Assembly: GCF_042655485.1 (NCBI RefSeq)
Contig: NZ_JBHSMC010000015.1
Span: forward strand, 44,558-108,557
DNA length: 64,000 bases
Reading direction: 5' to 3'
From: Lederbergia graminis
GTDB taxonomy: Bacteria; Bacillota; Bacilli; Bacillales; Bacillaceae_C
The first letter of the stretch is position 1. Each line of letters starts with the position of its first letter. A program made the position numbers and the translations under genes. The notes below the pieces were generated by a model. It was not told the DNA's origin and did not search any database. It saw only the letters and a program-made list of their open reading frames with translations. Positions 16,802 to 24,448 of this stretch are shown here, in pieces.

Positions 16802-17320
16802 GAATAATCTCCTACTTTTCTATTAGACTTTCCTCATAGTACAAACATATCAAAAATTGTCTAAATATGGAATAATTATATTCTTTAAATTTCAAAAATT
16901 ATCACCAACTTCTGATATACATCATTTTAAGTATAAACAAAGGGAGATCTTCAAAAACACACTTCTAAAACGAAAGCTCGAAAAAGCTTTTTTTAACACA
17001 GTACCTCCCCCTAAGGATTTAGCTTTTGTATGGAATAAGTCTGAAGTGATTATATGTGGAAAATAAAGTCATAGATGATGAAAAATTCTTAAAAGTTACT
17101 AAACATATTCTTTTTTTCCTTGTGAAAATCCTTTATTTTATAAAGAGTATATGAATTTATGTAGGCTAGGAGAACTATCTGGTGAAGGATTGCGCTTTAT
17201 AGAGATCTCGTGGTTGTGAGGTGTGTACGGATTTTTTGTTTTGAAAACAGGAGAAGTGCTGGTAAATAGTGAATTAGTAATAAAGTCTTATATGTAAAGT
17301 CTAGGGAGGTCATGTAATAT
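16802..17320. other. Intergenic stretch, no gene supported
   Basis: About 520 AT-rich bases separate two divergent transcription units, so promoters for both are expected here, but I cannot fix hexamers with confidence. A 69-codon plus-strand frame at 16857 starts at TTG without a ribosome binding site and is rejected. Confidence 0.4.
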
Positions 17321-17467
17321 ATGAAAGTACTTTTATTTATGATTCTAGGTGTAATTATGTCGGTTTTTGCTATGATGCTTGGTGTAACAGGTTTAATTTT
17401 ACTCGGCGGAGCTACATTTGGTGTACTTCTATATATAGCTTTTAACATGAATAATGTAAAGGTGTGA
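17321..17467 (+). CDS. 48-residue membrane peptide, partner of UPF0715-like gene
   Basis: This short gene starts at an ATG preceded by AGGGAGG (17303-17309). The peptide is almost wholly hydrophobic, with two predicted membrane segments (LLFMILGVIMSVFAMMLGV and LILLGGATFGVLLYIAF), and ends NMNNVKV. Its stop codon is four bases before the TTG start of the next gene, whose binding site lies in its last codons, so they are translationally coupled. A decayed copy of both lies at 12778-13154. Confidence 0.7.
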   Translation: MKVLLFMILGVIMSVFAMMLGVTGLILLGGATFGVLLYIAFNMNNVKV

Positions 17468-17471
17468 GTTT

Positions 17472-17966
17472 TTGAATAATCATTTTCAGTTAGGTCCGAT
17501 TTTTTCACGAAAAATAATCTCTGCTTCTATTTCTGGTTCTTTGTTTGCTATTTTGCTAGGGCTTATGATTACGAGCCCATTTGGTGAGGAAATTAATTCT
17601 ATTGGGGAATACTTTCATGGCGTTCTGCTCTCCACTCCGGTGTACCTCATGTATAGCTTTCCGGTTATTTTAGTGTATGGCACTGTCACCTCTACTATAA
17701 GTGATTACATTGCATCTCTCATTGTAAAATTTACGTCCGCGAAACTAGAAATCTATCTGTCCTTCGTTTTCCATGTACTTTTTGGTTTGGTATTACTTGG
17801 CTACAGTTTATTAGCTGCGGTCTTGTTTTTTCTAGTAGATCGTGTGTTGGCACGGAGAGATATCGCGTCATGGAAAAGTGCTTTGAAATCCTTATGTCTA
17901 CCTATTATGGTGTGGATTGTATTCATGGGCGGGGTGTATGTGGTGGATAGTATAATTGATTATTAG
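17472..17966 (+). CDS. UPF0715-like four-helix membrane protein
   Basis: This 164-residue integral membrane protein has four hydrophobic stretches (around residues 18-35, 50-72, 90-125 and 142-160), with VILVYGTVTSTISDYI and IYLSFVFHVLFGL resembling the Bacillus UPF0715 family (YwlA/YoaG/YopI). Function is unknown. The start is a TTG, with AGGTG about eight bases upstream inside the preceding peptide gene. Family assignment rests on my reading of these motifs and is moderate. Confidence 0.7.
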   Translation: MNNHFQLGPIFSRKIISASISGSLFAILLGLMITSPFGEEINSIGEYFHGVLLSTPVYLMYSFPVILVYGTVTSTISDYIASLIVKFTSAKLEIYLSFVFHVLFGLVLLGYSLLAAVLFFLVDRVLARRDIASWKSALKSLCLPIMVWIVFMGGVYVVDSIIDY

Positions 17967-18229
17967 CTGTTTGCGTATGGGGTAAGTCGGCTTTCTCACT
18001 TAGGTTTTACAGTGCCTCTGCGCGTTTTTTCACTACTTAACACCTTCTACCAAAACATATTATCTATTTTTGTCTTCTTTTAGGCAAATAGGTAAAATTA
18101 AATAATAAAATTATGTAAAAAGTCTATTAAATCTTACATAATTTGTTATTATTATGTTATATTTAGGGAAACATCGGGAATTTACAAATAGTTCTTTCTT
18201 TCTATCATCTAGAAGTCGAGGTGTAGTAC

Positions 18230-18592
18230 ATGTCAGACATGAAGGCTAGTCCCATAAATCAATTAAGTCTTCAAGAGGAATTAGAGATTTTAAAAAACAA
18301 ATTAAATGATCTTTTTATACGTTTGAGTTCTACCAATCCGGAATACATAGAGCCTACTATATATCTTTTAGAAAAAAACTATGAGGAAGTTCTGTTCAAC
18401 CTTATTAGTATGAAAAAGAAGGAGCTCATTGATATTGCGAATACAAGAGGACTGGAGCATCCCGATACAATCGAAGCTAGCGAAAGGTTAGATCGACTTA
18501 TTATTCAATTTCAATATATAAAAAAGAATTTCATTGGTTATCTGTATGACACCCATAACACTAAAGAACCTAGTACGTTAGGTTCTGTTTGA
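18230..18592 (+). CDS. Spo0E-family aspartyl-phosphate phosphatase
   Basis: Spo0E proteins dephosphorylate Spo0A~P and delay sporulation. The C-terminal part of this 120-residue protein carries the family pattern: KKKELIDIANTRGLEHPDTI followed by ASERLDRLIIQFQ, corresponding to the SQELD helix that reaches the response-regulator active site. The invariant glutamine of SQELD is replaced by E in SERLD. The protein is longer than most members (usually 50-85 residues), with an extra helical N-terminal half (about 1-58) that could bind a partner. It is a sign of an endospore former. Confidence 0.8.
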   Translation: MSDMKASPINQLSLQEELEILKNKLNDLFIRLSSTNPEYIEPTIYLLEKNYEEVLFNLISMKKKELIDIANTRGLEHPDTIEASERLDRLIIQFQYIKKNFIGYLYDTHNTKEPSTLGSV

Positions 18593-18621
18593 TATAGGGC
18601 GTCTTTTTTTTTACATTAAAT

Positions 18622-18654
18622 TAAAAAAAGATTTCTAGGTTTACACTAGAAATC
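18622..18654 (-). terminator. Intrinsic terminator of uppS
   Basis: On the minus strand GATTTCTAG and CTAGAAATC form a nine-pair stem followed by seven T. It begins ten bases after the uppS stop codon. Confidence 0.9.
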
Positions 18655-18663
18655 CTTCCCGTA

Positions 18664-19425
18664 CTATATGCCTCCGTATCTTCTTTTTCGTTGCCGGTAT
18701 TCATCCAATGCCTGCAAAAACTCCTGCTCGGAGAAGTCTGGCCATAACACATCGCTAAACCAAAACTCTGTATAAGCAAGCTGCCAAAGCAGGAAATTAC
18801 TTAACCGCTTCTCTCCTCCTGTACGAATGAGGAGGTCTGGATCTTTTAAACCACCTGTATCCAAGTAAGAAGAAAAATGCTGTTCATCTAGATCATCTAG
18901 TGACAACTTCTCATTTTGAAGATCCCCCAGCATCTCTTTCATCGCACGAAGTATCTCGTGTCTACTGCCATAATTAAGCGCAAAATTCAGCTGCAGACCA
19001 TCATTTTTACGAGTACGGTCCATCGCATATTGCACCGCTTCCCGAGTATAAATCGGCAGTTTCCCCATGTCACCAATAACCTCAATACGAACATTATTCG
19101 CGATTAGTTCTGGCAAATATGTTTTCATAAACTGCTTTGGCAGTCGCAAAATCGTCTCTACTTCCGCCTTCGGACGTTTCCAATTTTCCGTAGAAAACGT
19201 ATAAAGCGTGAGAATGTTTACCTTCGATTGAACCGCTGCTCTCACAATTTTTACAACCGTCGACATGCCTTCTTTATGACCAGCAGCCCTCGTCATGCCG
19301 CGCTTTTGCGCCCAACGTCCATTCCCATCCATAATAATGGCGACGTGCTCCGGTGTACCGTCCCCCGGAATTTGCAATGCTTCTTGTGGTTGTTTGTGAT
19401 GGATAAAAGGTATTTTCATTGCCAT
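18664..19425 (-). CDS. uppS: Isoprenyl transferase (undecaprenyl diphosphate synthase)
   Basis: UppS condenses farnesyl diphosphate with isopentenyl diphosphates to make the C55 lipid carrier for peptidoglycan, teichoic acid and polysaccharide units. The cis-prenyltransferase motifs are intact: HVAIIMDGNGRWAQKRG with the catalytic Asp, LTLYTFSTENWKRP, LNYGSRHEI, and DLLIRTGGEKRLSNFLLWQL with AYTEFWFSDVLWP. The ATG at 19425 has GGAGGTGG just upstream and gives 253 residues. It is not next to cdsA, dxr or frr, as the housekeeping copy usually is, so it is probably an extra copy that supports surface-polymer demand. Confidence 0.95.
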   Translation of the reverse strand: MAMKIPFIHHKQPQEALQIPGDGTPEHVAIIMDGNGRWAQKRGMTRAAGHKEGMSTVVKIVRAAVQSKVNILTLYTFSTENWKRPKAEVETILRLPKQFMKTYLPELIANNVRIEVIGDMGKLPIYTREAVQYAMDRTRKNDGLQLNFALNYGSRHEILRAMKEMLGDLQNEKLSLDDLDEQHFSSYLDTGGLKDPDLLIRTGGEKRLSNFLLWQLAYTEFWFSDVLWPDFSEQEFLQALDEYRQRKRRYGGI

Positions 19426-19466
19426 TTTTACCACCTCCAAATTTCTGTTTTTACCGAACGAAACAT

Positions 19467-19679
19467 TTACTCTTCATCTTCTCTGTATTCCAATATATCT
19501 CCCGGTTGGCAATCTAATGCCTTACAAATTGCTTCTAATGTGGAAAATCGGATCGCTTTTGCCTTGCCATTTTTCAAAATCGACAAGTTCGCCATGGTGA
19601 TTCCTACTTTTTCCGAAAGTTCCGTAACGCTCATTTTCCTTTTTGCTAACATCACATCTATATTAATAATGATTGCCAT
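19467..19679 (-). CDS. YozG-type XRE transcriptional regulator
   Basis: This 70-residue protein is almost entirely one Cro/CI helix-turn-helix domain: NIDVMLAKRKMSVTELSEKV, GITMANLSILKNGKAKAIRF with the recognition helix, and STLEAICKALDCQPGDILEY. Such small regulators are usually coded beside a DUF2975 membrane protein, as here (11-base gap), and probably control that operon. The downstream uppS gene is 41 bases away and may be included. Confidence 0.9.
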   Translation of the reverse strand: MAIIINIDVMLAKRKMSVTELSEKVGITMANLSILKNGKAKAIRFSTLEAICKALDCQPGDILEYREDEE

Positions 19680-19690
19680 TGTTTTTCACC

Positions 19691-20182
19691 TCAGACCGTT
19701 AAATCATTTTCTGATTTTATATTAATCGCTTGTTGTAATAGCCTTTGGAGAACAGCGGCAAATACAGCGACAAGCAAGGAGGCACCAACAATGACCAAGT
19801 TGATTACGATGAGGCCTGGTGCATCATCCCACTCGGCTACCAAATAGACAAATGGTAAAGCGACGATATACAAGCCAAAAATTATTTTTCCACATGTTTT
19901 TATTTTCGTAAGTGCATCTACCGACATTTGGGAGAAAGCTTCGTTTTTATCAATGTAATTTAAAAGTTTGAATGCTTGAAACAACGCAATATAAAATGGC
20001 ACCGCCGACGCATATAAAATAAATAAAATCGTAAAGACTACATAAGCTAACTGTGCCCCATCCTGTGCATGCTCAAATGCTTCCATTGCTATCTTCGGCA
20101 ATAATAAAACACATATAGCAAGCACAGGAGCCCCAATCAAAAATATTGCTATCTTCAAAAACGTAGTCGACCCTCGTTCCAC
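19691..20182 (-). CDS. DUF2975 membrane protein
   Basis: This protein of about 163 residues has four predicted membrane helices (FLKIAIFLIGAPVLAICVLL, AYVVFTILFILYASAVPFYI, KIIFGLYIVALPFVYL and IVINLVIVGASLLVAVFAAVL). The NYIDKNEAFSQMSVDALTKI segment between helices 2 and 3 is the DUF2975 hallmark. Function is unknown; with the YozG-type regulator it forms a conserved two-gene module. A GTG at 20191 is possible, but the one at 20182 follows GAGGTG at ideal spacing. Confidence 0.85.
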   Translation of the reverse strand: MERGSTTFLKIAIFLIGAPVLAICVLLLPKIAMEAFEHAQDGAQLAYVVFTILFILYASAVPFYIALFQAFKLLNYIDKNEAFSQMSVDALTKIKTCGKIIFGLYIVALPFVYLVAEWDDAPGLIVINLVIVGASLLVAVFAAVLQRLLQQAINIKSENDLTV

Positions 20183-20509
20183 TACAAACACCTCACTCCA
20201 TTAATTTCGTTTTGATTTTATCATACAGTTTATCGTTTATCAATAAAAATTTATCTTTTTTGGTTATTTATTTGTTGATAAGGGGGAATGGGGAGGCATT
20301 GGGGACTTCTCCAAGCTTGGTGGCGGTTGGGTTTTGAGATTTGGGTGGAATGGGGATAGGAGTGGAGGCTTGGAGGGTGTTTCGTATTTAGAGGATTGGG
20401 TGGAGGGCCACATGACCGAAAAAATTGCTGGGGTGCTGTTTTTTTACCTGGGAAGAGGGAGTGGTTGTTGGATAGGTGTCGTTCTTTTTGATGGTATCGG
20501 TGCACTTTT
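20183..20509. other. Intergenic stretch before the repeat arrays
   Basis: About 330 bases, G-rich on the plus strand between 20280 and 20510, hold no gene with a ribosome binding site. It includes the promoter side of the DUF2975 operon and leads directly into two 21-bp phased arrays. Confidence 0.4.
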
Positions 20510-20888
20510 GGAACGTTGAGGCTTTTTTAGTTGCTGGGTAATTTCTTTTGGACGTTAGAGGCTTTCTTTTCGACGCTGGGGGATTTCTTTTGGATGCTGA
20601 GCGCTTCCTTTTCGACGCTGAGTAATTTTTATTTGATGATGCTTTTTCTTTTGGACGTTGAGTGCTCTTTATTGAACGCTGAGCACTCTCTTTTCGATGT
20701 TGAGCGATTCCTTTTCGACGCTGGAGGCTTTCTTTTGGATGCTCAGCACTTTTTATTTGAAGTTACATTTTGTTTTGGATGTTGAATACTCTTTATTAAA
20801 CGCTGAGCACTCTCTTTTCGACGTTGGACGATTCCTTTTCGACACTGGCGGCTTTCTTTTGGATGCTGGGCTCTTTTTATTTATAGAT
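20510..20888. repeat. 21-bp phased GACGCTG array
   Basis: About sixteen cores of the form (T/C)GACGCTGAG or GATGTTGAG, separated by T-rich spacers such as CTTTCTTTT, follow one another mostly at 21-base steps with one 19-base step. A short second tract of this family is at 30001-30106. Frames through it encode Phe/Leu/Asp-rich repeats and are not genes. Confidence 0.85.
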
Positions 20889-20894
20889 TCTTAG

Positions 20895-21326
20895 TTTACT
20901 GGCCGTTGATCCGATTTTACTGGCGGTTGTGCAATGTTTACTGGCCGTGAAACTTCATTTACTGGCCTTCGTGCTGTTTACTGGCCGTGACTCTACAGTT
21001 ACTGGCCGTCATGCTAAATTTACTGGCTATGTTACTTCATTTACTAGCCATCGTACATGCTTTACTAGCCATACTACTGCAGTTATTGGCCATTGTACGG
21101 TTTACTGGCCGTTGATCCAATTTTACTGGCGGTCGTACACAGTTTACTGGCCATGTTACTTCATTTACTAGCCATCGTCATCGTACAAGCTTTACTAGCC
21201 ATGCTACTACATTTACTGGCCTTCGTACGGTTTACTAGCCATGCTACTTCAGTTACTGGCCATCGTGCAAAGTTTACTAGCCGTCATACAAGAGTTACTG
21301 GCCATTATGCACTGTTTACTGGCCGT
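20895..21326. repeat. 21-bp phased TTACTGGCC array
   Basis: About twenty cores TTTACT(G/A)GCC(G/A)T run in direct orientation, nearly all 21 bases apart, with a few 19-base steps. The array follows the GACGCTG array directly and stops about 40 bases from the modB stop codon. A longer array of the same family ends the window at 63161-63897. Confidence 0.9.
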
Positions 21327-21363
21327 CCCCCCTCATAAACAAGCCGTCACATTTACATAGCAC

Positions 21364-22020
21364 TCAGTCCCGTACTAGTTGCACGCAAACAAGCATAATA
21401 AATGAGATCACAATCATACTGCCGACCCAGGCCCAGGCGAGTTGCATGTTGCCGGTGTCGATGGCGATGTAGATGGCGGTTGCGGTTGTTTGGGTTTTGC
21501 CGGGGATGTTGCCGGCAAACATGAGGGTGGCGCCGAATTCGCCGAGTGCCCGGGCAAAGCTAAGGATGGCGCCGGCGATGATGGATTTGGCTGCGAGTGG
21601 AATCGAAATGAGCAGTAACAATTTGAGTTTTCCCGCTCCATCGACGCGGGCGGCGTCTTCGATGTCTTTGTCAATGCCTTGGAATCCAGTTTTGGCGGAT
21701 TGGTACATGAGTGGGAAGGCGACGACGATGGCTGCGATGACGGCAGCCCACCAAGTGAACATGATCGGTTGTTGGAAGAGCCATTCAATCCCTCTTCCTA
21801 CCGGGCTATTGCGACCGAAAATGACAATTAATAGGAAGCCGACGACAGAAGGTGGTAGCACAAGCGGTAACAAGAACATCGTCTCTAGAATCGATTTGCC
21901 TCTGAACTTGGAATTGGACATTTTTTTCCCGAGAAAAATTCCGAGGATGATGACGACGATGCTCGAAACAAGTGCAATTTCTATAGATAGTTTGATAGGT
22001 GACCAGAAGTCTATTGTCAT
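21364..22020 (-). CDS. modB: Molybdate ABC transporter permease
   Basis: ModB forms the membrane channel for molybdate uptake. This 218-residue protein has about five hydrophobic segments and the permease-ATPase contact loop (DAARVDGAGKLKLLLLISIPLA) plus the ModB signature ARALGEFGATLMFAGNIPGKT. The ATG at 22020 has AAAGG nine bases upstream, better than the TTG at 22029. The 3' two thirds of the gene are clearly GC-richer, with many GCC/GGC codons, than the neighbouring genes. No modC ATPase gene is in the window, so the ATPase must come from elsewhere or be shared. Confidence 0.93.
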   Translation of the reverse strand: MTIDFWSPIKLSIEIALVSSIVVIILGIFLGKKMSNSKFRGKSILETMFLLPLVLPPSVVGFLLIVIFGRNSPVGRGIEWLFQQPIMFTWWAAVIAAIVVAFPLMYQSAKTGFQGIDKDIEDAARVDGAGKLKLLLLISIPLAAKSIIAGAILSFARALGEFGATLMFAGNIPGKTQTTATAIYIAIDTGNMQLAWAWVGSMIVISFIMLVCVQLVRD

Positions 22021-22037
22021 GTTATTCAACCTTTTCT

Positions 22038-22859
22038 TTATACAAATGGAAATTCATAACCAACATAGTTAAATGTATTCGTAAAGCCGATGTTCTCCGC
22101 AACTGCGATGGAGGGCTTGTTTGATTCCATGCAATCCCAATAAGGAACCATGCCGTGCTTCAAGCAGTCCTGCACAAAATGATGCGCGATCTTTTGCGCC
22201 AACTTATTCCCTTGATGATCCTCCAGTGTTTCAATATCAATGCAATGGACGTTTCCGACGAAAAACCCTGATAAACAAACACTCACGATTTTTTCGTTAT
22301 GAACAGCGCAGTAGCCAATCCCCCATTGGAAAAAACTTTCAGGAGAAGACCAAAACTCTGAAATTTTTGCATGTAAAAAATCAATGTTTTCGATGGGGGA
22401 TTCAAATAATACTTTATTTAGCTTCTTGATTGAATACTCCTGTTTTATCACAGGCTCATTTTCGTCTCGGTAGTCGTGTTTTTCCAGTATATACACTTTC
22501 TGATTCCAGCTGCCTAACTTACGGTGCTGAAAGATATTTTCAATTGTCTTGTTCCAGTTGGGATGGTTGCCAATCGCTTCGAACCAATGTAAACCAACTT
22601 TTAAAGCCTCGGGTTGAATGGCGGTCTCAATAAAATGATCTATTTGCTCATTGAATCGCTCATTTTCTTCATTCCCAATAAAAATAAAACCGTCATTATT
22701 GCCTAACCAGACAAGTCCCGTTTTGGGAGAAGTAAGATTATCTACGAAAATACGACCAGGATTAACCCCTTCGACTACTGCTTTAACTTCCAATTGGCCC
22801 TGCGGATTTATTAAACTTTTACACTTATAAAAATCCATTTTATGAAGTTCCATTATCAT
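22038..22859 (-). CDS. GNAT-family N-acetyltransferase
   Basis: This 273-residue protein has a C-terminal GNAT fold: VSVCLSGFFVGNVHCIDIET (strands 3-4), then DHQGNKLAQKIAHHFVQDCL (acetyl-CoA binding loop and helix) and PYWDCMESNKPSIAVAENIGF (last strand and helix). The N-terminal half is a divergent domain containing LVWLGNNDGFIFIG, so this is a two-domain GNAT as in PF12746-type proteins. It lies between modA and modB, with gaps of 3 and 17 bases, so it is part of the molybdate operon. The substrate is unknown. Confidence 0.8.
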   Translation of the reverse strand: MIMELHKMDFYKCKSLINPQGQLEVKAVVEGVNPGRIFVDNLTSPKTGLVWLGNNDGFIFIGNEENERFNEQIDHFIETAIQPEALKVGLHWFEAIGNHPNWNKTIENIFQHRKLGSWNQKVYILEKHDYRDENEPVIKQEYSIKKLNKVLFESPIENIDFLHAKISEFWSSPESFFQWGIGYCAVHNEKIVSVCLSGFFVGNVHCIDIETLEDHQGNKLAQKIAHHFVQDCLKHGMVPYWDCMESNKPSIAVAENIGFTNTFNYVGYEFPFV

Positions 22860-22862
22860 AAG

Positions 22863-23612
22863 TTAATCCAACCCTTTGAACCCGTATTTTTCTAGGATTT
22901 TAATAGATTCTTCTTTTTGAATAAAATCGAAAAACAGCTTCGCTTCATCCTGATGAATGGCACTTTTGATAATACCGACTGGGTAGATGATTGGTGTGTG
23001 CAATTGTTGATCCGCTGTAGCGACGACCTTCACCTTGTCGGAACTGAGTGCGTCTGTTTTGTAGACGATGCCGGCGTCAACATTGCCGGTTTCAACGTAT
23101 GTAAGCACTTGGCGCACGTCTTTTGCATAGACGACTTTTTCAGAGACGGCCTCCCATAATTCCATACTTGTCAAAGCTTCCTGCGCATATTTTCCAGCAG
23201 GCACCGTTTCTGGGGTCCCGATGGAAATCGTGTTCGTCTTGTGAAGATCTGTGAATGTCGCAATGTTGGATTCGTGAGGGACTACGAGCACAATTTCATT
23301 GCCTACGAGATCAGCGCTTATTTCAATGATTTCATTATCAACTAACGTGTTGAATTTCGTCTCGGATGCAGAAAAAAATACATCCACTGGCGCCCCGTAT
23401 AAAATTTGTTGTTGCAACGAACCTGAGCCGCCATAGTTAAAAAATACTTTGACATGCGGATGCTCTTTTTCAAAGTTATCTTGAATATCATTGAGGGCAT
23501 GTTGCAAACTTGCAGCTGAAGAAATAATGAGTTCCACCTGCTCATCATTGGACTGTGAGCAACCCGCAACTAGAAGTGAAACAAACATTATTACAGCAAA
23601 AACCTTTTTCAT
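22863..23612 (-). CDS. modA: Molybdate-binding lipoprotein
   Basis: ModA captures molybdate or tungstate outside the membrane. It is a lipoprotein (signal VIMFVSLLVAGC, Cys near 18) with family blocks LIISSAASLQHALNDIQDNF, VFFNYGGSGSLQQQILYGAP, VDVFFSASETKFNTL, GTPETVPAGKYAQEAL and VETGNVDAGIVYKTDAL, and the Ser and Tyr ligands are in place. The ATG at 23612 follows GAGGAG at good spacing; the longer frame to 23795 runs into the repeat array and is not used. It is the first gene of modA-GNAT-modB, and a TATAAT lies about 40 bases upstream. Confidence 0.94.
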   Translation of the reverse strand: MKKVFAVIMFVSLLVAGCSQSNDEQVELIISSAASLQHALNDIQDNFEKEHPHVKVFFNYGGSGSLQQQILYGAPVDVFFSASETKFNTLVDNEIIEISADLVGNEIVLVVPHESNIATFTDLHKTNTISIGTPETVPAGKYAQEALTSMELWEAVSEKVVYAKDVRQVLTYVETGNVDAGIVYKTDALSSDKVKVVATADQQLHTPIIYPVGIIKSAIHQDEAKLFFDFIQKEESIKILEKYGFKGLD

Positions 23613-23735
23613 GAAGTAACTCCTCGCATCATTGTTGATATTTATATTATAAGAGAGTGCAAGAAGAAAAGAAATGCGAAAAATCACAGATGGGGTTGGC
23701 GTGGTTGGGATGAAGAAGAGTAATTCTTTAATGAC

Positions 23736-24341
23736 GGACAGTAATTCGAGGTTGATGGACAGTAAATAGGTAATGTTGGCTTGTATTTTTATCATAATGG
23801 ACAGTAAATTTAGAGCAATGGACAGTAAGACGGGGATAACGGACAGTATTTTGCTGACGGACAGTAAAACACCGTTGATGGACAGTAACTACGCAATGAT
23901 GGCTTGTATTTCTATCATGATGGACAGTAAATTCAGTACAATGGACAGTAAAACGGGGATAACGGACAGTATTTTGCGGTCGGACAGTAAAACAAGGTTA
24001 ATGGACAGTAAATAGGTAAAGATGGCTTGTATTACTATCATGATGGACAGTAAATTCAGTACAATGGACAGTAAAACGGGGATAACGGACAGTATTTTGC
24101 TGACGGACAGTAATTCGACGTTGATGGACAGTAAATAGATAATGATGGCTTGTATTTTTATCATAATGGACAGTAAATTTAGAGCCATGGACAGTAAGAC
24201 GGGGATAACGGACAGTATTTTGCTGACGGACAGTAAAACAAGGTTAACGGACAGTAACTAGGTAAAGATGGCTTGTATTTCTATCATGATGGACAGTAAA
24301 TTCAGTACAATGGACAGTAATACTATGAAGACGGACAGTAA
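23736..24341. repeat. 21-bp phased GGACAGTAA array with ~123-bp super-repeat
   Basis: About thirty cores GGACAGTA(A/T) occur in direct orientation at 21-base steps, with one 18-base step per cycle. Five larger units of about 123 bases are marked by the variant core GGCTTGTAT (near 23777, 23900, 24022, 24145, 24268). Read on the other strand the core is TTACTGTCC, one base from the TTACTGGCC core of the other arrays. It lies between modA and the next terminator and has no coding gene. Confidence 0.9.
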
Positions 24342-24363
24342 CGACAACACTGTCTATTAAATT

Positions 24364-24406
24364 AAAAAAACCCGCCATTTCTCTCTAATAAAATGGCGAG
24401 TTTTTT
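24364..24406. terminator. Bidirectional intrinsic terminator
   Basis: CGCCATTT (24373-24380) and AAATGGCG (24391-24398) form the stem with A7 before and T6 after. It should end the minus-strand lipoprotein transcript. Confidence 0.9.
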
Positions 24407-24421
24407 CTTTAAGAGACTACT

Positions 24422-24448
24422 GGGACGAGGGACCTGACCCCATGTCCC
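24422..24448 (-). repeat. REP-like GGGAC...GTCCC element
   Basis: The 27-base unit GGGACGAGGGACCTGACCCC plus ATGTCCC ends at the base immediately before the stop codon triplet of the minus-strand lipoprotein gene. Confidence 0.85.

Noticed and set aside
16857..17066. 69-codon plus-strand frame
   Set aside because: TTG start without a binding site, basic AT-driven composition and no similarity I recognise.
20895..21326. CRISPR array
   Set aside because: The cores are only about 9-12 bases with ~10-base spacers, far shorter than CRISPR repeats, and no cas genes are in the window.
22863..23795. Longer modA reading frame with 61 extra residues
   Set aside because: The extra residues come from the phased GGACAGTAA repeat; the ATG at 23612 has a good binding site and places the lipoprotein signal at the N-terminus.
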